DNA of 64,000 nt from Nocardioides sp. SR21 (GCF_022761125.1 NZ_JAKWJR010000010.1:62001-126000), one strand, 5' to 3'; counted from the stretch's first letter, positions 44,459-53,255 are shown. Translations and numbers: made by a program. The notes: generated from the sequence alone by a model not told the origin.

Positions 44459-45271
44459 ATGCGCGAGATGAACGGCTTCCTCTACCCGCGGACGGCGTCC
44501 GGGGTCTCGTCGCTGATCCCGTCGCCGCCCTGGTACTACTCCGGGGATCTGCTCACCGTCGAGTACCGCACCGACCCGGCCAACGTCGAGGCGCTGCTGC
44601 CGGCGCCGCTCGAGCTCGCGCCGGAGGACCCGGGCGCGGTCGCGCTGATCTGGGCGGACTGGCAGTCGTGCTCCGGCTCGCGCGAGCAGCTGCTCGACCC
44701 GGTGCGGTCGCAGTACAAGGAGGCGTTCGTCGTGGTGCGCTGCTCCTTCGAGGGCACGACGTACTCCCGGTGCGTCTTCATCTGGGTCGACAAGGACTTC
44801 GCGATCGCGCGCGGCCTGCACCAGGGCTACCCGAAGAAGCTCGGCTCGATGTGGCAGACCCGCCCGCACCCGTTCGCGCACGCCGCTCCGCAGATCGGCC
44901 CCGGCGGCGTCTTCGGCGCGACGCTCGCAGCGTCCGACCGGCGGCTGGCCGAGGCCGTGGTGACCCTGCGCGAGGAGTCGGACACCAACGGCTTCGTCAA
45001 CGGCCACCCGATGGCGCACCACCGGGTCTTCCCCGACATCGCCGGCGACGGCGACGCGTACGCCGAGCTGATCTCGTCGGGCGCCAGCTCGTTCGAGGGC
45101 GGCCAGTCCTGGAAGGGCGACGCCGAGCTGCGGCTGTTCGAGGCGCCGACCGAGGAGCTCGCGCGGCTCGAGGTCGAGGAGGTCATCGGCGGCTACTACC
45201 GGCAGGTCGGCGTCGAGTGGAACGGCGGCAGCACGCTGGCACGCCTCACTCCCGGGACTCTGACCAGCTAG
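44459..45271 (+). CDS. Acetoacetate-decarboxylase-family protein
   Basis: A 270-residue ADC-fold protein. PPWYYSGDLLTVEYRTDP opens it, and the Schiff-base lysine region reads GLHQGYPKKLGSM, matching the PKK motif of the family. Members include true decarboxylases and aldolase/dehydratase-like enzymes, so decarboxylation of a beta-keto acid is only the default guess. The ATG at 44459 follows AAGGAGAG. It is divergent from the glutamine-synthetase-like operon and followed by a MarR gene after 17 bp. Confidence 0.88.
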   Translation: MREMNGFLYPRTASGVSSLIPSPPWYYSGDLLTVEYRTDPANVEALLPAPLELAPEDPGAVALIWADWQSCSGSREQLLDPVRSQYKEAFVVVRCSFEGTTYSRCVFIWVDKDFAIARGLHQGYPKKLGSMWQTRPHPFAHAAPQIGPGGVFGATLAASDRRLAEAVVTLREESDTNGFVNGHPMAHHRVFPDIAGDGDAYAELISSGASSFEGGQSWKGDAELRLFEAPTEELARLEVEEVIGGYYRQVGVEWNGGSTLARLTPGTLTS

Positions 45272-45288
45272 CCAATAGAGTTTCGGTC

Positions 45289-45786
45289 ATGCCAGACCGT
45301 CACACGCTCGCCGAGACCGAGCAGGCCACGCGCGAACGGGTCCAGCACCTCCCGCTCGACTTCGCCGCGTCGCACGCGCTGCTCAGCCTCTACCGGGCCG
45401 CGAACGCCGTCCGAGGCCACCTCACCAACAACGTGCTGCGGCCCCACGACCTCACGTGGACGGGCTTCCTCGTGCTGTGGACGCTCTGGATCTGGGACTC
45501 GATGGAGACCCGCGACATCGCGGAGTCCGTCGGCATCAGCAAGGGCACGCTCACCGGCGTCGCCAAGACCCTGGCGTCGCGCGAGCTCATCGAGCGGATC
45601 CCCAGCACCGCCGACCGGCGCCTGGTGAACCTCAAGCTCAGCCCCGCGGGCGTGGAGCTGATGGAGGAGATCTACCCCGAGTTCAACAAGACCGAGTCGC
45701 GCATCGTCGGCGACCTCGACGCCCGCGAGCTCGACACGATGACCTCCGCCCTGCGCACCCTGGTGGAGACCTCCGAGCAGTCCTGA
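45289..45786 (+). CDS. MarR-family transcriptional regulator
   Basis: A 165-residue MarR protein with the HTH METRDIAESVGISKGTLTGVAKTLASRELI and wing ERIPSTADRRLVNLKLSPAGVELM. It is co-transcribed with the decarboxylase-like gene under operator site 3. HpaR, the known repressor of homoprotocatechuate genes in enterobacteria, is also a MarR protein, which makes this the leading candidate to bind the GTTTGG-NN-CCRAAC sites (inference). No strong ribosome-binding site precedes the ATG. Confidence 0.9.
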   Translation: MPDRHTLAETEQATRERVQHLPLDFAASHALLSLYRAANAVRGHLTNNVLRPHDLTWTGFLVLWTLWIWDSMETRDIAESVGISKGTLTGVAKTLASRELIERIPSTADRRLVNLKLSPAGVELMEEIYPEFNKTESRIVGDLDARELDTMTSALRTLVETSEQS

Positions 45787-45806
45787 GTCGTCTCGCTGAT
45801 CGAGCA

Positions 45807-45906
45807 GCGAGGTGGTGGTCTCGAGGCTCGTTCCGCTCGCACCCCAACCACCGTGCGGTGGTTGAGGTGCGAGGAGCGCTGGCGACGAGTCTCGACACCA
45901 CCTCGC
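45807..45906. repeat. 100-nt imperfect palindrome (long hairpin)
   Basis: GCGAGGTGGT at the left end pairs with ACCACCTCGC at the right end, the inner arms CTCGCACC-c-CAACCACCG and CGGTGGTTG-a-GGTGCGAG pair around a TG centre at 45854, and most of the rest also pairs. It lies between the convergent MarR and amidohydrolase genes. It could end transcription from both sides, or be a copy of a dispersed palindromic element; similar GGTGGTTGAG-type sequences are scattered in related genomes (from memory). Confidence 0.7.
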
Positions 45907-45912
45907 CGCCAG

Positions 45913-47784
45913 CTACCCGCCCAGGCGCTCGGTCAACGCGCAGCAGCACAACCCCTCGGCCAGGCAGGACGCCGACGTGTGGCTGCTGATCGAGCTCACG
46001 GCGGCCGCGCCGGCCCGCGCGCGACCCGCGCCGGACGCGGCGCCGTCGTACACGACCTCGCCGTTGACCAGCGTCGCTGCCACGCTCAGCCCGACGAGCT
46101 CACGCGGCGGCGTCCGCATCACGTCGCCGTCGAGCACGGTGATGTCGGCGACCTTGCCGACCTCCAGCGTGCCCTTCCACGCGGCCGAGTGGTCCTGCCA
46201 CGCCGGGGTCCGGGTGTACGTCGCCAGCGCCTCGCGGACCGAGATCCGCTCGGCCTCGCCCGCGACACCGCCGAACATGCCCTCGCGCAGCCGCATCGCC
46301 ATCACGCCCTGGAGCCAGGACGGGAACGTGACCGGCGCGTCCGACGAGCTCGAGACCCGGACGCCGGCGTCGAGCGCCGAGCGGTACGGCCACTGGTAGT
46401 CGGTGCGCTCCGGGCCGAGGACCGGGTCGAGCGTGCGGCCGAGCAGGTACTTGATCGTGCCGTTCATGTTCACGCCGATGTCGTTGCGCGCCATCTTCCG
46501 CAGCGTGGCCGGCGGCGTGAGGTCGCCGTGGATCACGTAGTGGCGCAGGTCGGCGCGCTTCCGGCTGTTGCGCATCGCGGCCAGGTAGCCCGCGACGACG
46601 GCGTCGATGGTCGCGTCGCCGGTGGCGTGCGTCCCGATCTGGAAGCCCTTCCGGTTCGCGAGCCGGATCATCCGGTGCAGCGTCGCGACCTGCTCCTCGA
46701 CGCTGGTGCCGTCGATCACGAGCGAGCCGTTGGTGCCGTCGAGGTAGGGCTCGTGCAGCCACGCGGTCTGCGCCGCGGTCGGGATGCCGTCGGCGAAGAT
46801 CTTCACGCCGGCGACCCGGAGGTAGCGGGCGTCCACGCCGCTGAGCGGCTCGTACGAGTCGATGGCGGCCTGCATCGAGGCGACGCTGGTGCCGCCCGAC
46901 AGCAGCGCGTTCACCCGCAGCGGCAGCTTCCCGGCGCCCACCTTGGCGGCGTACAGCTCGAGGGTCGCGGCACCGATCCCCGGGTCCGTGACGCTGGTGA
47001 TGCCCTGCGCGTGCAGCATCGCGATGCTGACGTCGAGCCCGCGCGAGATCTGGTCGGGCGAGAACGGCGGCACGACCGACTGCACGAGTCCCTGCGCGGT
47101 CTCGCGCAGCACGCCCGTCGGGTCGCCGTTGCTGTCGCGCTCGATGACGCCGCCGACCGGCGGCTGGGTGTCGCGGGTGATGCCGGCGAGCTCGAGCGCC
47201 TTGGTGTTGACCGCGATCGCGTGGAACGAGAAGTCCGTCAGCAGCACCGGGTGGTCGCCCGACACCGCGTCCAGGTCGTGGCGGTCCGGCGGCCGCGGCA
47301 GCCGGTTGTCGTTCCAACCCTGCCCGCGGATCCACTCGGTCGGCGTCGCCGCCTGCTCGGCGGCGCCCCTCACGATCGCGACCAGCGCGTCGATGGTGCC
47401 GGTGTCGACGTTGTACGACAGCGGCGGCAGCGTCAGCGCGAACCCGCTCAGGTGCAGGTGCGAGTCGTTGATGCCCGGCAGCACCGTGCCGCCTGCGGCG
47501 TCCACGACCTCGGTACGCCGCCCCGCCAGCCGCTTGATCTCCCGCGTGCTGCCGACGGCGACGATCCTGCCGTTGCGCACGGCCAGCGCCTGGGCGGTCC
47601 CGGACCTGGCGTCCATCTGCTGCACCGCGCCGTTGAGCACGACCAGGTCCGGGGCGGGCGTGCCCGCGCCGCGTCCGGCTCCGGTCACGGCCGCGGCCGA
47701 CGAGCCGGCGGCGGCCACGGCGCCCGCGGCCCCGGCCGCCGCAGCGCCGGCCAGCAGGCTGCGCCGAGTGACTTCGTTGTCCAT
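45913..47784 (-). CDS. Exported YtcJ-like amidohydrolase
   Basis: A 623-residue metal-dependent amidohydrolase of the YtcJ/amidohydrolase-3 family. The N-terminus has a Tat-type signal (TRRSLLAGAAAAGAAGAVAAAG), so it is probably exported folded. Metal-binding motifs are NDSHLHLSG, KIFADG (lysine position), GTHATGD, YVIHGD and SSSSDAPV. The domain ends near residue 585, and a tail of about 40 residues rich in Ala, Ser and Cys (CLAEGLCCCALTERLGG) follows, which is not usual. An operator site lies 60 bp upstream and it is divergent from an AraC gene. It may hydrolyse an amide outside the cell. Confidence 0.9.
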   Translation of the reverse strand: MDNEVTRRSLLAGAAAAGAAGAVAAAGSSAAAVTGAGRGAGTPAPDLVVLNGAVQQMDARSGTAQALAVRNGRIVAVGSTREIKRLAGRRTEVVDAAGGTVLPGINDSHLHLSGFALTLPPLSYNVDTGTIDALVAIVRGAAEQAATPTEWIRGQGWNDNRLPRPPDRHDLDAVSGDHPVLLTDFSFHAIAVNTKALELAGITRDTQPPVGGVIERDSNGDPTGVLRETAQGLVQSVVPPFSPDQISRGLDVSIAMLHAQGITSVTDPGIGAATLELYAAKVGAGKLPLRVNALLSGGTSVASMQAAIDSYEPLSGVDARYLRVAGVKIFADGIPTAAQTAWLHEPYLDGTNGSLVIDGTSVEEQVATLHRMIRLANRKGFQIGTHATGDATIDAVVAGYLAAMRNSRKRADLRHYVIHGDLTPPATLRKMARNDIGVNMNGTIKYLLGRTLDPVLGPERTDYQWPYRSALDAGVRVSSSSDAPVTFPSWLQGVMAMRLREGMFGGVAGEAERISVREALATYTRTPAWQDHSAAWKGTLEVGKVADITVLDGDVMRTPPRELVGLSVAATLVNGEVVYDGAASGAGRARAGAAAVSSISSHTSASCLAEGLCCCALTERLGG

Positions 47785-47843
47785 TGCGTTCTCCTGAGGT
47801 CCGTGGCCCGGAACCCCTGCTCCGCGCCGGATGGAGCGATATT

Positions 47844-47857
47844 GTTCGGACCCAAAG
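47844..47857. promoter_or_regulatory. Regulon operator site 4 (GTTCGG-AC-CCAAAG)
   Basis: A weaker copy of the 14-bp repeat in the gap between the amidohydrolase (start 47784) and the AraC gene (start 47945). It places this divergent pair in the same putative regulon. Confidence 0.55.
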
Positions 47858-47944
47858 GACTTGGGAACGGCGCTCGCCCGACAGGGCCGTCCAGGTCCAG
47901 ACGACGACCGTGAGGGTCAAGTCCGTGGGCAGGAGGTGCGACGC

Positions 47945-48841
47945 GTGCGGCCCGTCCTCTACGGCTACCTGACCGACCTGACCGACCCGGAGCTCGCGTC
48001 GGACGCGATCGTCGTGACCTCCGGCGAGGCACCCAGCCCCGTCTGGCGGCTGCGGCTCGGCCCGGTCGTCGGCTGCCTGTTCCACGGCGGCGCGGTGGAG
48101 GTCGTCCCGCACCATCCGTCCCCCGGCGACGGCCTGGCCGTCGGGTACGTCGCCGCCGGCCACGTCGTGGTCGAGCAGGGCGGGCGCCGGCTCGAGGTCG
48201 GCCCCGGCCAGGTCGCGCTCTACAACGCGGCGACGCCGTACCGCGTCAGCGCCGACGGCCCCCACACCTACCTCGTGGTCCGCATCCCCAGCCAGCGGCT
48301 GCGGGTCCAGGACCTCGACAACGACCCGGCCTTCGCGGCCGACCTGTCGACGTACCCTTCCGGCTCGGTCCTCGCGGCCCTGCTCCGCACGATCACCGAG
48401 CTCGCGGCTCCCCCGGCCCCGGCCGCCGCCCAGCACCTGGGCGACGCCGTCGCCGACTGCGTGCACGCCGTGCTCGCCGAGCAGCACCTCGACGTCGGCT
48501 CGTCGCAGCCCAGCGAGCTGTTCGAGCGGATGACCGCCTGGCTCGACGCCCGCCTCGGCAACCCGACCCTCGGCGCCGACGACCTCGCCCTCGGCCTCTT
48601 CGTGACGCCGCGCTACGTGCGCAAGGTCTTCGCGCAGCACGGCACGACGGTCTCGGAGCACGTGCGCCAGCGCCGGCTCGAGGTGATCCGCGGCGAGCTC
48701 CTCGACACCCGCAACGCCGACGACCAGATCTCCAGCATCGCCGCCCGCTGGGGCTTCCGCGACCCCAGCGTCTTCAGCCGCGCGTTCTCCAAGGAGTACG
48801 GCGAGAGCCCGCGCCAGTTCCGCAGTCGGCACGGCGGGTAG
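47945..48841 (+). CDS. AraC-family transcriptional regulator
   Basis: A 298-residue activator. An N-terminal AraC-binding-like cupin/effector region (residues 20-190, with VGYVAAGHVVVEQGGRRLEVGPGQVALYNAATPYRV) precedes a C-terminal pair of HTH motifs (LGADDLALGLFVTPRYVRKVF and ISSIAARWGFRDPSVFSRAFSKEYGESPRQFR). The GTG at 47945 follows AGGAGG at 8 bp; the frame stays open upstream through the operator. It is divergent from the amidohydrolase, which it probably activates. Confidence 0.9.
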   Translation: MRPVLYGYLTDLTDPELASDAIVVTSGEAPSPVWRLRLGPVVGCLFHGGAVEVVPHHPSPGDGLAVGYVAAGHVVVEQGGRRLEVGPGQVALYNAATPYRVSADGPHTYLVVRIPSQRLRVQDLDNDPAFAADLSTYPSGSVLAALLRTITELAAPPAPAAAQHLGDAVADCVHAVLAEQHLDVGSSQPSELFERMTAWLDARLGNPTLGADDLALGLFVTPRYVRKVFAQHGTTVSEHVRQRRLEVIRGELLDTRNADDQISSIAARWGFRDPSVFSRAFSKEYGESPRQFRSRHGG

Positions 48842-48992
48842 CCGTCCGCCCTATCCCCGAGATTTGGTAAATCGACTCGTTCTGCGGTGCGCATCGCGGA
48901 TACGGACGGGATCGATCTTCTCTGCCCGGAGAGAGCCGCCCTAGATTGCTGAACGGCGTCAACGGCGACGCCGATCTCTCGGAGGAGCTCTC

Positions 48993-50534
48993 GTGAAACC
49001 AACCCAGAAGGCAACACTCTTCGTGGCCGCAGCCGGCCTCGTGATGGCCGGCCTCGCCGCGGCCACCCCGGCCGAGGCCCACCGCGGGCACGGCGGACAC
49101 GGTGGCGGACACGGCCACCATGGCCACGGACACGGCTGTGACCATCGCACCAATGACTCGCTTCGCAAGGTCCTCGAGTGCGTGAAGGTCACGGAGGTCC
49201 TCAAGCACCAGCGGGCACTGCAGTGGATCGCCGACCACAACGACGGCACCCGCGCATCCGGAACACCGGGCTACGACGCCTCGGCGGCGTACGTCGCACA
49301 CAAGCTCAGGAAGGCCGGCTACCTGGTCACCACCCAGGAGTTCGACTTCAACATCTTCGAGGACCTCGGTGGTTCGGTCCTCGCCCAGACGGCACCTGGC
49401 TCGGTCACCTACACCGAGGGCACCGACTTCGGGGCGACCGACCACTCGGAGCCCGGGGACGTCACGGCGGCCGTCACCCCGGTCGACATCGCGCTCGGCG
49501 CGGGCAACACGTCCACGAGCGGCTGCGAGGCGGCGGACTTCGCCGGCTTCCCGGCGGGCAACATCGCGCTGATCCAGCGCGGGAGCTGCACCTTCGAGAT
49601 CAAGGGCGAGAACGCGGCGGCCGCGGGAGCGTCCGCCATCGTGTTCTTCAACCAGGGCAACGACCCCGCTGACCCCTCCAGGATGGACATCCCGGCCGTG
49701 ACGCTGGGCAATGGCTACACCGGCGGGATCCCGGCGTTGAACGCGACGTACGACCTCGGCGCGACGCTCTCGGGCATCGCGGGACTGCAGCTCCACGTGC
49801 TCGCGAACGTCACCCGCGTTCCTGGGACGACGACGAACGTGCTCGCCGAGTCGCGTGCCGGTGACCCCACGAACGTCGTCATGTCCGGCGCCCACCTCGA
49901 CTCGGTGCCGGAGGGCCCGGGCATCAACGACAACGGGTCCGGGTCCTCGGCCCTGTTGGAGGTCGCCGAGCAGATGGCCAAGGCGGCCAACCGCGGCAAG
50001 CTGGACAACCAGCTCCGGTTCGCCTGGTGGGGCGCCGAGGAGGCCAACCTGGTCGGGTCGAACGCGTACGTCGCCGGCCTGACCGACGAGGAGCTCGCGA
50101 GCATCGAGATGTACCTGAACTTCGACATGGTGGCCTCGCCCAACTACGGCCTGTTCATCTACGACGGCGACGGATCCGGGTTCGGCCTCGTCGGGCCGGA
50201 GGGCTCCGACGACATCGAGGCGCTGTTCCAGGAGTACTTCGACCTTCGCGGCGAGCCGACCGAGCCGAGCGCGTTCGACGGCCGTTCCGACTACCAGGCC
50301 TTCATCAACAACGGCGTACCTGCCGGCGGCCTGTTCACCGGAGCCGAAGTCGAGAAGACCGCCGAGCAGGCAGCGAAGTGGGGCGGCACCGCGGGTGAGC
50401 CGTTCGACCCGTGCTACCACCAGGCCTGCGACACGATCGACAACCTCAGCATCAAGGCACTGCAGATGAATGCGGACGCCATGGCGTACGTGATCTTCCT
50501 GTACGCGTCGGGCTGGGAGGCGATCAACCAGTAG
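48993..50534 (+). CDS. Secreted M28-family aminopeptidase with PA domain and histidine-rich leader
   Basis: A 513-residue secreted zinc peptidase. The signal peptide (TLFVAAAGLVMAGLAAATPAEA) is followed by a His/Gly-rich stretch at about 30-52. A PA insert (ALIQRGSCTFEIKGENAAAAGA) and the M28 catalytic core carry the two-zinc ligands in SGAHLDSV, GINDNGSG, WWGAEEANLVGS, NFDMV and CYHQACDTIDN. The closest type is the Streptomyces griseus aminopeptidase and related Xaa-specific enzymes. The GTG or ATG choice is clear: ATG 48993 follows GGAGGAG. The His-rich leader may gather zinc. A perfect hairpin follows the stop. Confidence 0.94.
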   Translation: MKPTQKATLFVAAAGLVMAGLAAATPAEAHRGHGGHGGGHGHHGHGHGCDHRTNDSLRKVLECVKVTEVLKHQRALQWIADHNDGTRASGTPGYDASAAYVAHKLRKAGYLVTTQEFDFNIFEDLGGSVLAQTAPGSVTYTEGTDFGATDHSEPGDVTAAVTPVDIALGAGNTSTSGCEAADFAGFPAGNIALIQRGSCTFEIKGENAAAAGASAIVFFNQGNDPADPSRMDIPAVTLGNGYTGGIPALNATYDLGATLSGIAGLQLHVLANVTRVPGTTTNVLAESRAGDPTNVVMSGAHLDSVPEGPGINDNGSGSSALLEVAEQMAKAANRGKLDNQLRFAWWGAEEANLVGSNAYVAGLTDEELASIEMYLNFDMVASPNYGLFIYDGDGSGFGLVGPEGSDDIEALFQEYFDLRGEPTEPSAFDGRSDYQAFINNGVPAGGLFTGAEVEKTAEQAAKWGGTAGEPFDPCYHQACDTIDNLSIKALQMNADAMAYVIFLYASGWEAINQ

Positions 50535-50547
50535 AGATCCTCTGACT

Positions 50548-50582
50548 GCGAGCGCCAGGGCCGCCCCCGCCCTGGCGCTCGC
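50548..50582. terminator. Bidirectional terminator hairpin
   Basis: GCGAGCGCCAGGGC pairs perfectly with GCCCTGGCGCTCGC (14 bp) around a 7-nt loop. It lies between the convergent M28 peptidase and NYN genes. Confidence 0.8.
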
Positions 50583-50589
50583 TCGTCGG

Positions 50590-51432
50590 CTAGCCCGACG
50601 GCGCCGCGGACTTCTTCGCAGCCGTCGCGGCGGTCTTCTTGGCTGACGACTTCTTGGCCGGCGACTTCTTCGTGGCGCTGGGCGTGCTGGGCGGTGCCGG
50701 CTCCGCCGGCGCCGGCTTCCGCCCGCGCAGCCGCACCCACAGGCTCCCTCGTCCCGAGGTGTTCTTGACGGTCTTGGTCTCGAGGAACGGTTGCTGGACG
50801 ACCAGGTCGCTGAGCTTGCCGAACCCGTAGTTGCGGGAGTCGAACGACGGATCGGTCCGGTTCAGGTGGTTGCCCAGCGCGGCGAGCGAGGTCCAGTTCT
50901 CATCATCGGAGGGCGCCTTGTTGAGCGCCTTCGTCAGGACACTCTGGATCGGCCGGGGCGGGTTCTCGTCGGTCTGCTCGGGCGTGGCCGCGGCTTCGGT
51001 GAACACCTCGAGGAACAGGAACCGCTCGCAGGCCTCCACGAACGCCTTCGGGGTCTTGCGCCGCCCGACGCCGATCACCCTCTTGCCCGACTCACGCAGG
51101 CGCATCGCCAAGGGCGTGAAGTCGCTGTCGCTCGAGACCAGGGCGAAGCCGTCCACGTTGCCGGAGTACAGGAGGTCCATGGCGTCGATGATCAGCGCCG
51201 AGTCGGTCGCGTTCTTACCGGAGGTGTAGGCGAACTGCTGCCGAGGGGAGATCGCGTTCCCGAGGAGCACCTCGCGCCAGCCCTTGAGGCCGTCGCTGCT
51301 CCAGTCGCCATAGGCCCGCTTGACGGTGATGGTCCCGTACCCGGCCAGTTCGTCGAACATCTCCCTGACGAACTTGGCAGACGTGTTGTCCGCGTCGATC
51401 AGGACGGCGAGACGAATGGATTCATCGGTCAT
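50590..51432 (-). CDS. NYN-domain protein with LOTUS/OST-HTH-like segment and basic tail
   Basis: A 280-residue protein with a PIN-like NYN ribonuclease domain at 1-140. The acidic metal-site residues are seen in LIDADN (Asp13, Asp15), ATDSALIIDAMD (Asp77, Asp83) and VSSDSDF (Asp102, Asp104). Residues about 155-230 (PIQSVLTKALNK, WTSLAALGNHLNRTDPSFDSRNYGFGKLSDLVVQQ) look like an OST-HTH/LOTUS RNA-binding module. A C-terminal Lys/Ala/Pro repeat (SPAKKSSAKKTAATAAKK) resembles a histone-H1-like tail. It probably binds and cuts RNA; targets are unknown. Confidence 0.9.
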   Translation of the reverse strand: MTDESIRLAVLIDADNTSAKFVREMFDELAGYGTITVKRAYGDWSSDGLKGWREVLLGNAISPRQQFAYTSGKNATDSALIIDAMDLLYSGNVDGFALVSSDSDFTPLAMRLRESGKRVIGVGRRKTPKAFVEACERFLFLEVFTEAAATPEQTDENPPRPIQSVLTKALNKAPSDDENWTSLAALGNHLNRTDPSFDSRNYGFGKLSDLVVQQPFLETKTVKNTSGRGSLWVRLRGRKPAPAEPAPPSTPSATKKSPAKKSSAKKTAATAAKKSAAPSG

Positions 51433-51763
51433 GGGTGTGCCTCCTGGATCGCGGAGCCACCATCCTTCCGCACCGAAGGCGATCGTCACCCCATCGCGGC
51501 GGAATGAAGGCGGTCGAGATCTCACGATTCGCGGGGCGGTTCGTCATCGAAGCTCGTGGCGACCGTCGACCGAAGACAAAATGCGGGAGCCATGGATCGA
51601 CATCGAGTGGGGCCGAGCGCATGATCAGAGCTGGATGATCTGCCACCCCGGACACCGGGCCGCTCGGGCCCGCGGAGTAGCACTCCCCCAACTCCAGCGG
51701 CGGCTCGCCTGGCGACGGGGCGACGGAGGTGGCGGGTTCTGAGCCTGCTGCGCGAGGTGTGAC
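51433..51763. other. 331-bp gap without a recognisable gene
   Basis: The stretch between the divergent NYN and PEP-mutase-like genes holds only short frames without a ribosome-binding site or family pattern. It is less GC-rich than most of the window. Promoters for both genes must lie here, but no convincing operator was found. Confidence 0.5.
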
Positions 51764-52570
51764 ATGGACGGGCACGGAGATCGGATCGCGGATTTCCAAA
51801 GGTTGCACGCGTCGGGGTGCTTCGTGATGCCGAACCCCTGGGATGTGGGAACCGCGCGGATCCTGGAACAGCTGGGATTCAAGGCGTTGGCCACGACGAG
51901 TGCCGGACTGGCCTGGTCGCTCGGCCGTCCGGACGCCGAGGTCACGCGCGACCAGACGCTCGAACATCTCCGCCAGATCGCTGCCGCGGCGACTGTGCCG
52001 GTGAACGCTGACTTCAGGGACGGCTTCGCGGTGGATCCTGCCGGCGTTGCGGCGAATGTGCGGCTGGCCGCGGAGACAGGGATCGCGGGGCTCTCGATCG
52101 AGGACTCATCCGGCGACGAGGCCGCACCTCTCTTCGACTTCGACCTGGCGGTGGAGCGCGTTGCCGCCGCCCGCCGAGCGATCGACGAGAGCGGCACGGG
52201 GATCGTCCTCACCGGCCGCTCCGAGGGTTTCGTCTGTGGAGCTCCGGACATCGACGAGACGATCCGCAGGCTCCGCGCGTACGCCGAAGCCGGCGCCGAC
52301 TGCCTCTATGCTCCGCGGATCGACGACCTGGAGCACGTGTCGGCCATCGTGGCTGCGGTGTCGCCGAAGCCGGTGAACCTCCTGATCAACTCTCCGTTCA
52401 CCAACGTCGCCGAGGCCGCGCAGCTCGGGGTGCGTCGGATCAGCGTCGGAGGCACGCTGGCGCGCACCGCCTGGGACGGAGTCCTAGCGGCCGCCCGGGA
52501 GATCGCGGAGGCGGGGACGTTCTCACGGTTCGATCGGCTGCCCGACGTCGAGGCCCTGTTCGGTGGCTGA
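51764..52570 (+). CDS. Isocitrate lyase / PEP phosphonomutase-family protein
   Basis: A 268-residue TIM-barrel protein of the ICL/PEPM superfamily (carboxyvinyl-carboxyphosphonate mutase-like). FVMPNPWDVGTARILEQLGFKALATTSAGLAWSLG opens it. The metal residues are in VNADFRDGF and SIEDSSGD, and the end has RRISVGGTLARTAW. The KKCGH lysine/cysteine loop of isocitrate lyase is not seen, so a lyase acting on oxaloacetate- or methylisocitrate-like acids is more likely. It is a single gene in the accessory stretch. Confidence 0.88.
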   Translation: MDGHGDRIADFQRLHASGCFVMPNPWDVGTARILEQLGFKALATTSAGLAWSLGRPDAEVTRDQTLEHLRQIAAAATVPVNADFRDGFAVDPAGVAANVRLAAETGIAGLSIEDSSGDEAAPLFDFDLAVERVAAARRAIDESGTGIVLTGRSEGFVCGAPDIDETIRRLRAYAEAGADCLYAPRIDDLEHVSAIVAAVSPKPVNLLINSPFTNVAEAAQLGVRRISVGGTLARTAWDGVLAAAREIAEAGTFSRFDRLPDVEALFGG

Positions 52571-52756
52571 CACCTCGCAGCGAAGCGCTGGCTGCACAGC
52601 TTGGCGCGGGATCGAGGCCTGGGCTCGACGGTCAAGACCAAGAAGGAATAGTCCGCGGCCGGGGGCGATCCAGCCGTACCTCGCCACTCACCGGACGCAT
52701 CTCCGGTTCGCGCTCATCGCGGTGCGGGCAGGTCGGCGGCTGAGACCGTTCCTGGG

Positions 52757-53221
52757 TCAGCGCTCGCGCTCGTCGTCGGTGTGGAACCCGTCGCGCTGGG
52801 AGCGCTGCTCCAAGGTCTCGAGCTCCTGGAAGAAGGTCACCTGCCAACCGGCGGGTCCTTCGACCCGCGCATTCAGGCTGCGAAACGGCGTCTCCACCGG
52901 GGGGGCGATGACGCGCGAGCCGACGGTCGTCACCGCCTCGACGGCCTGACGGGTGTCCGCGACCTCCAGCGCGAGACGGAGCGTGGGGCCGGCCGCCGGT
53001 GGTGCCCCCTCGATCTCATCGATGTTGCGGGCGTGCTGGGGCGAGGCCACCTCGATGGTCGCCGAACCGGCGTGCAGGATCGAGACGCGGTCGTCGCCGG
53101 TCGTGGCGAAGGCGATCTGCTCGGGCATGCCGAGGACGTCGCGGAAGAACGTGACAGCCTCGTCGAAGTCGTCCGCCTCGATGATGAGCCGCAGCTGACG
53201 GGGCGCAGGAGAGTTGGTCAT
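52757..53221 (-). CDS. VOC-family protein
   Basis: A 154-residue vicinal-oxygen-chelate protein (LRLIIEADDFDEAVTFFRDVLGMPEQIAF; GPTLRLALEVADTRQAVEAVTTVG; VEGPAGWQVTFFQELE). One half-domain pair is present. The usual first His metal ligand is not evident. It is divergent from the MerR gene, and a symmetric 20-bp operator lies between, so it is probably the MerR target. This arrangement of MerR with a VOC or oxidoreductase gene is common in actinobacteria. Confidence 0.86.
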   Translation of the reverse strand: MTNSPAPRQLRLIIEADDFDEAVTFFRDVLGMPEQIAFATTGDDRVSILHAGSATIEVASPQHARNIDEIEGAPPAAGPTLRLALEVADTRQAVEAVTTVGSRVIAPPVETPFRSLNARVEGPAGWQVTFFQELETLEQRSQRDGFHTDDERER

Positions 53222-53235
53222 GGAACGATGGTGCA

Positions 53236-53255
53236 ACCTGACACTGATGTCAGGT
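53236..53255. promoter_or_regulatory. MerR operator
   Basis: ACCTGACA-CTGA-TGTCAGGT is a perfect 8-bp inverted repeat with a 4-bp centre between the VOC gene (53221) and the MerR gene (53281). Its length and symmetry are those of MerR-family sites set between -35 and -10. Confidence 0.75.
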
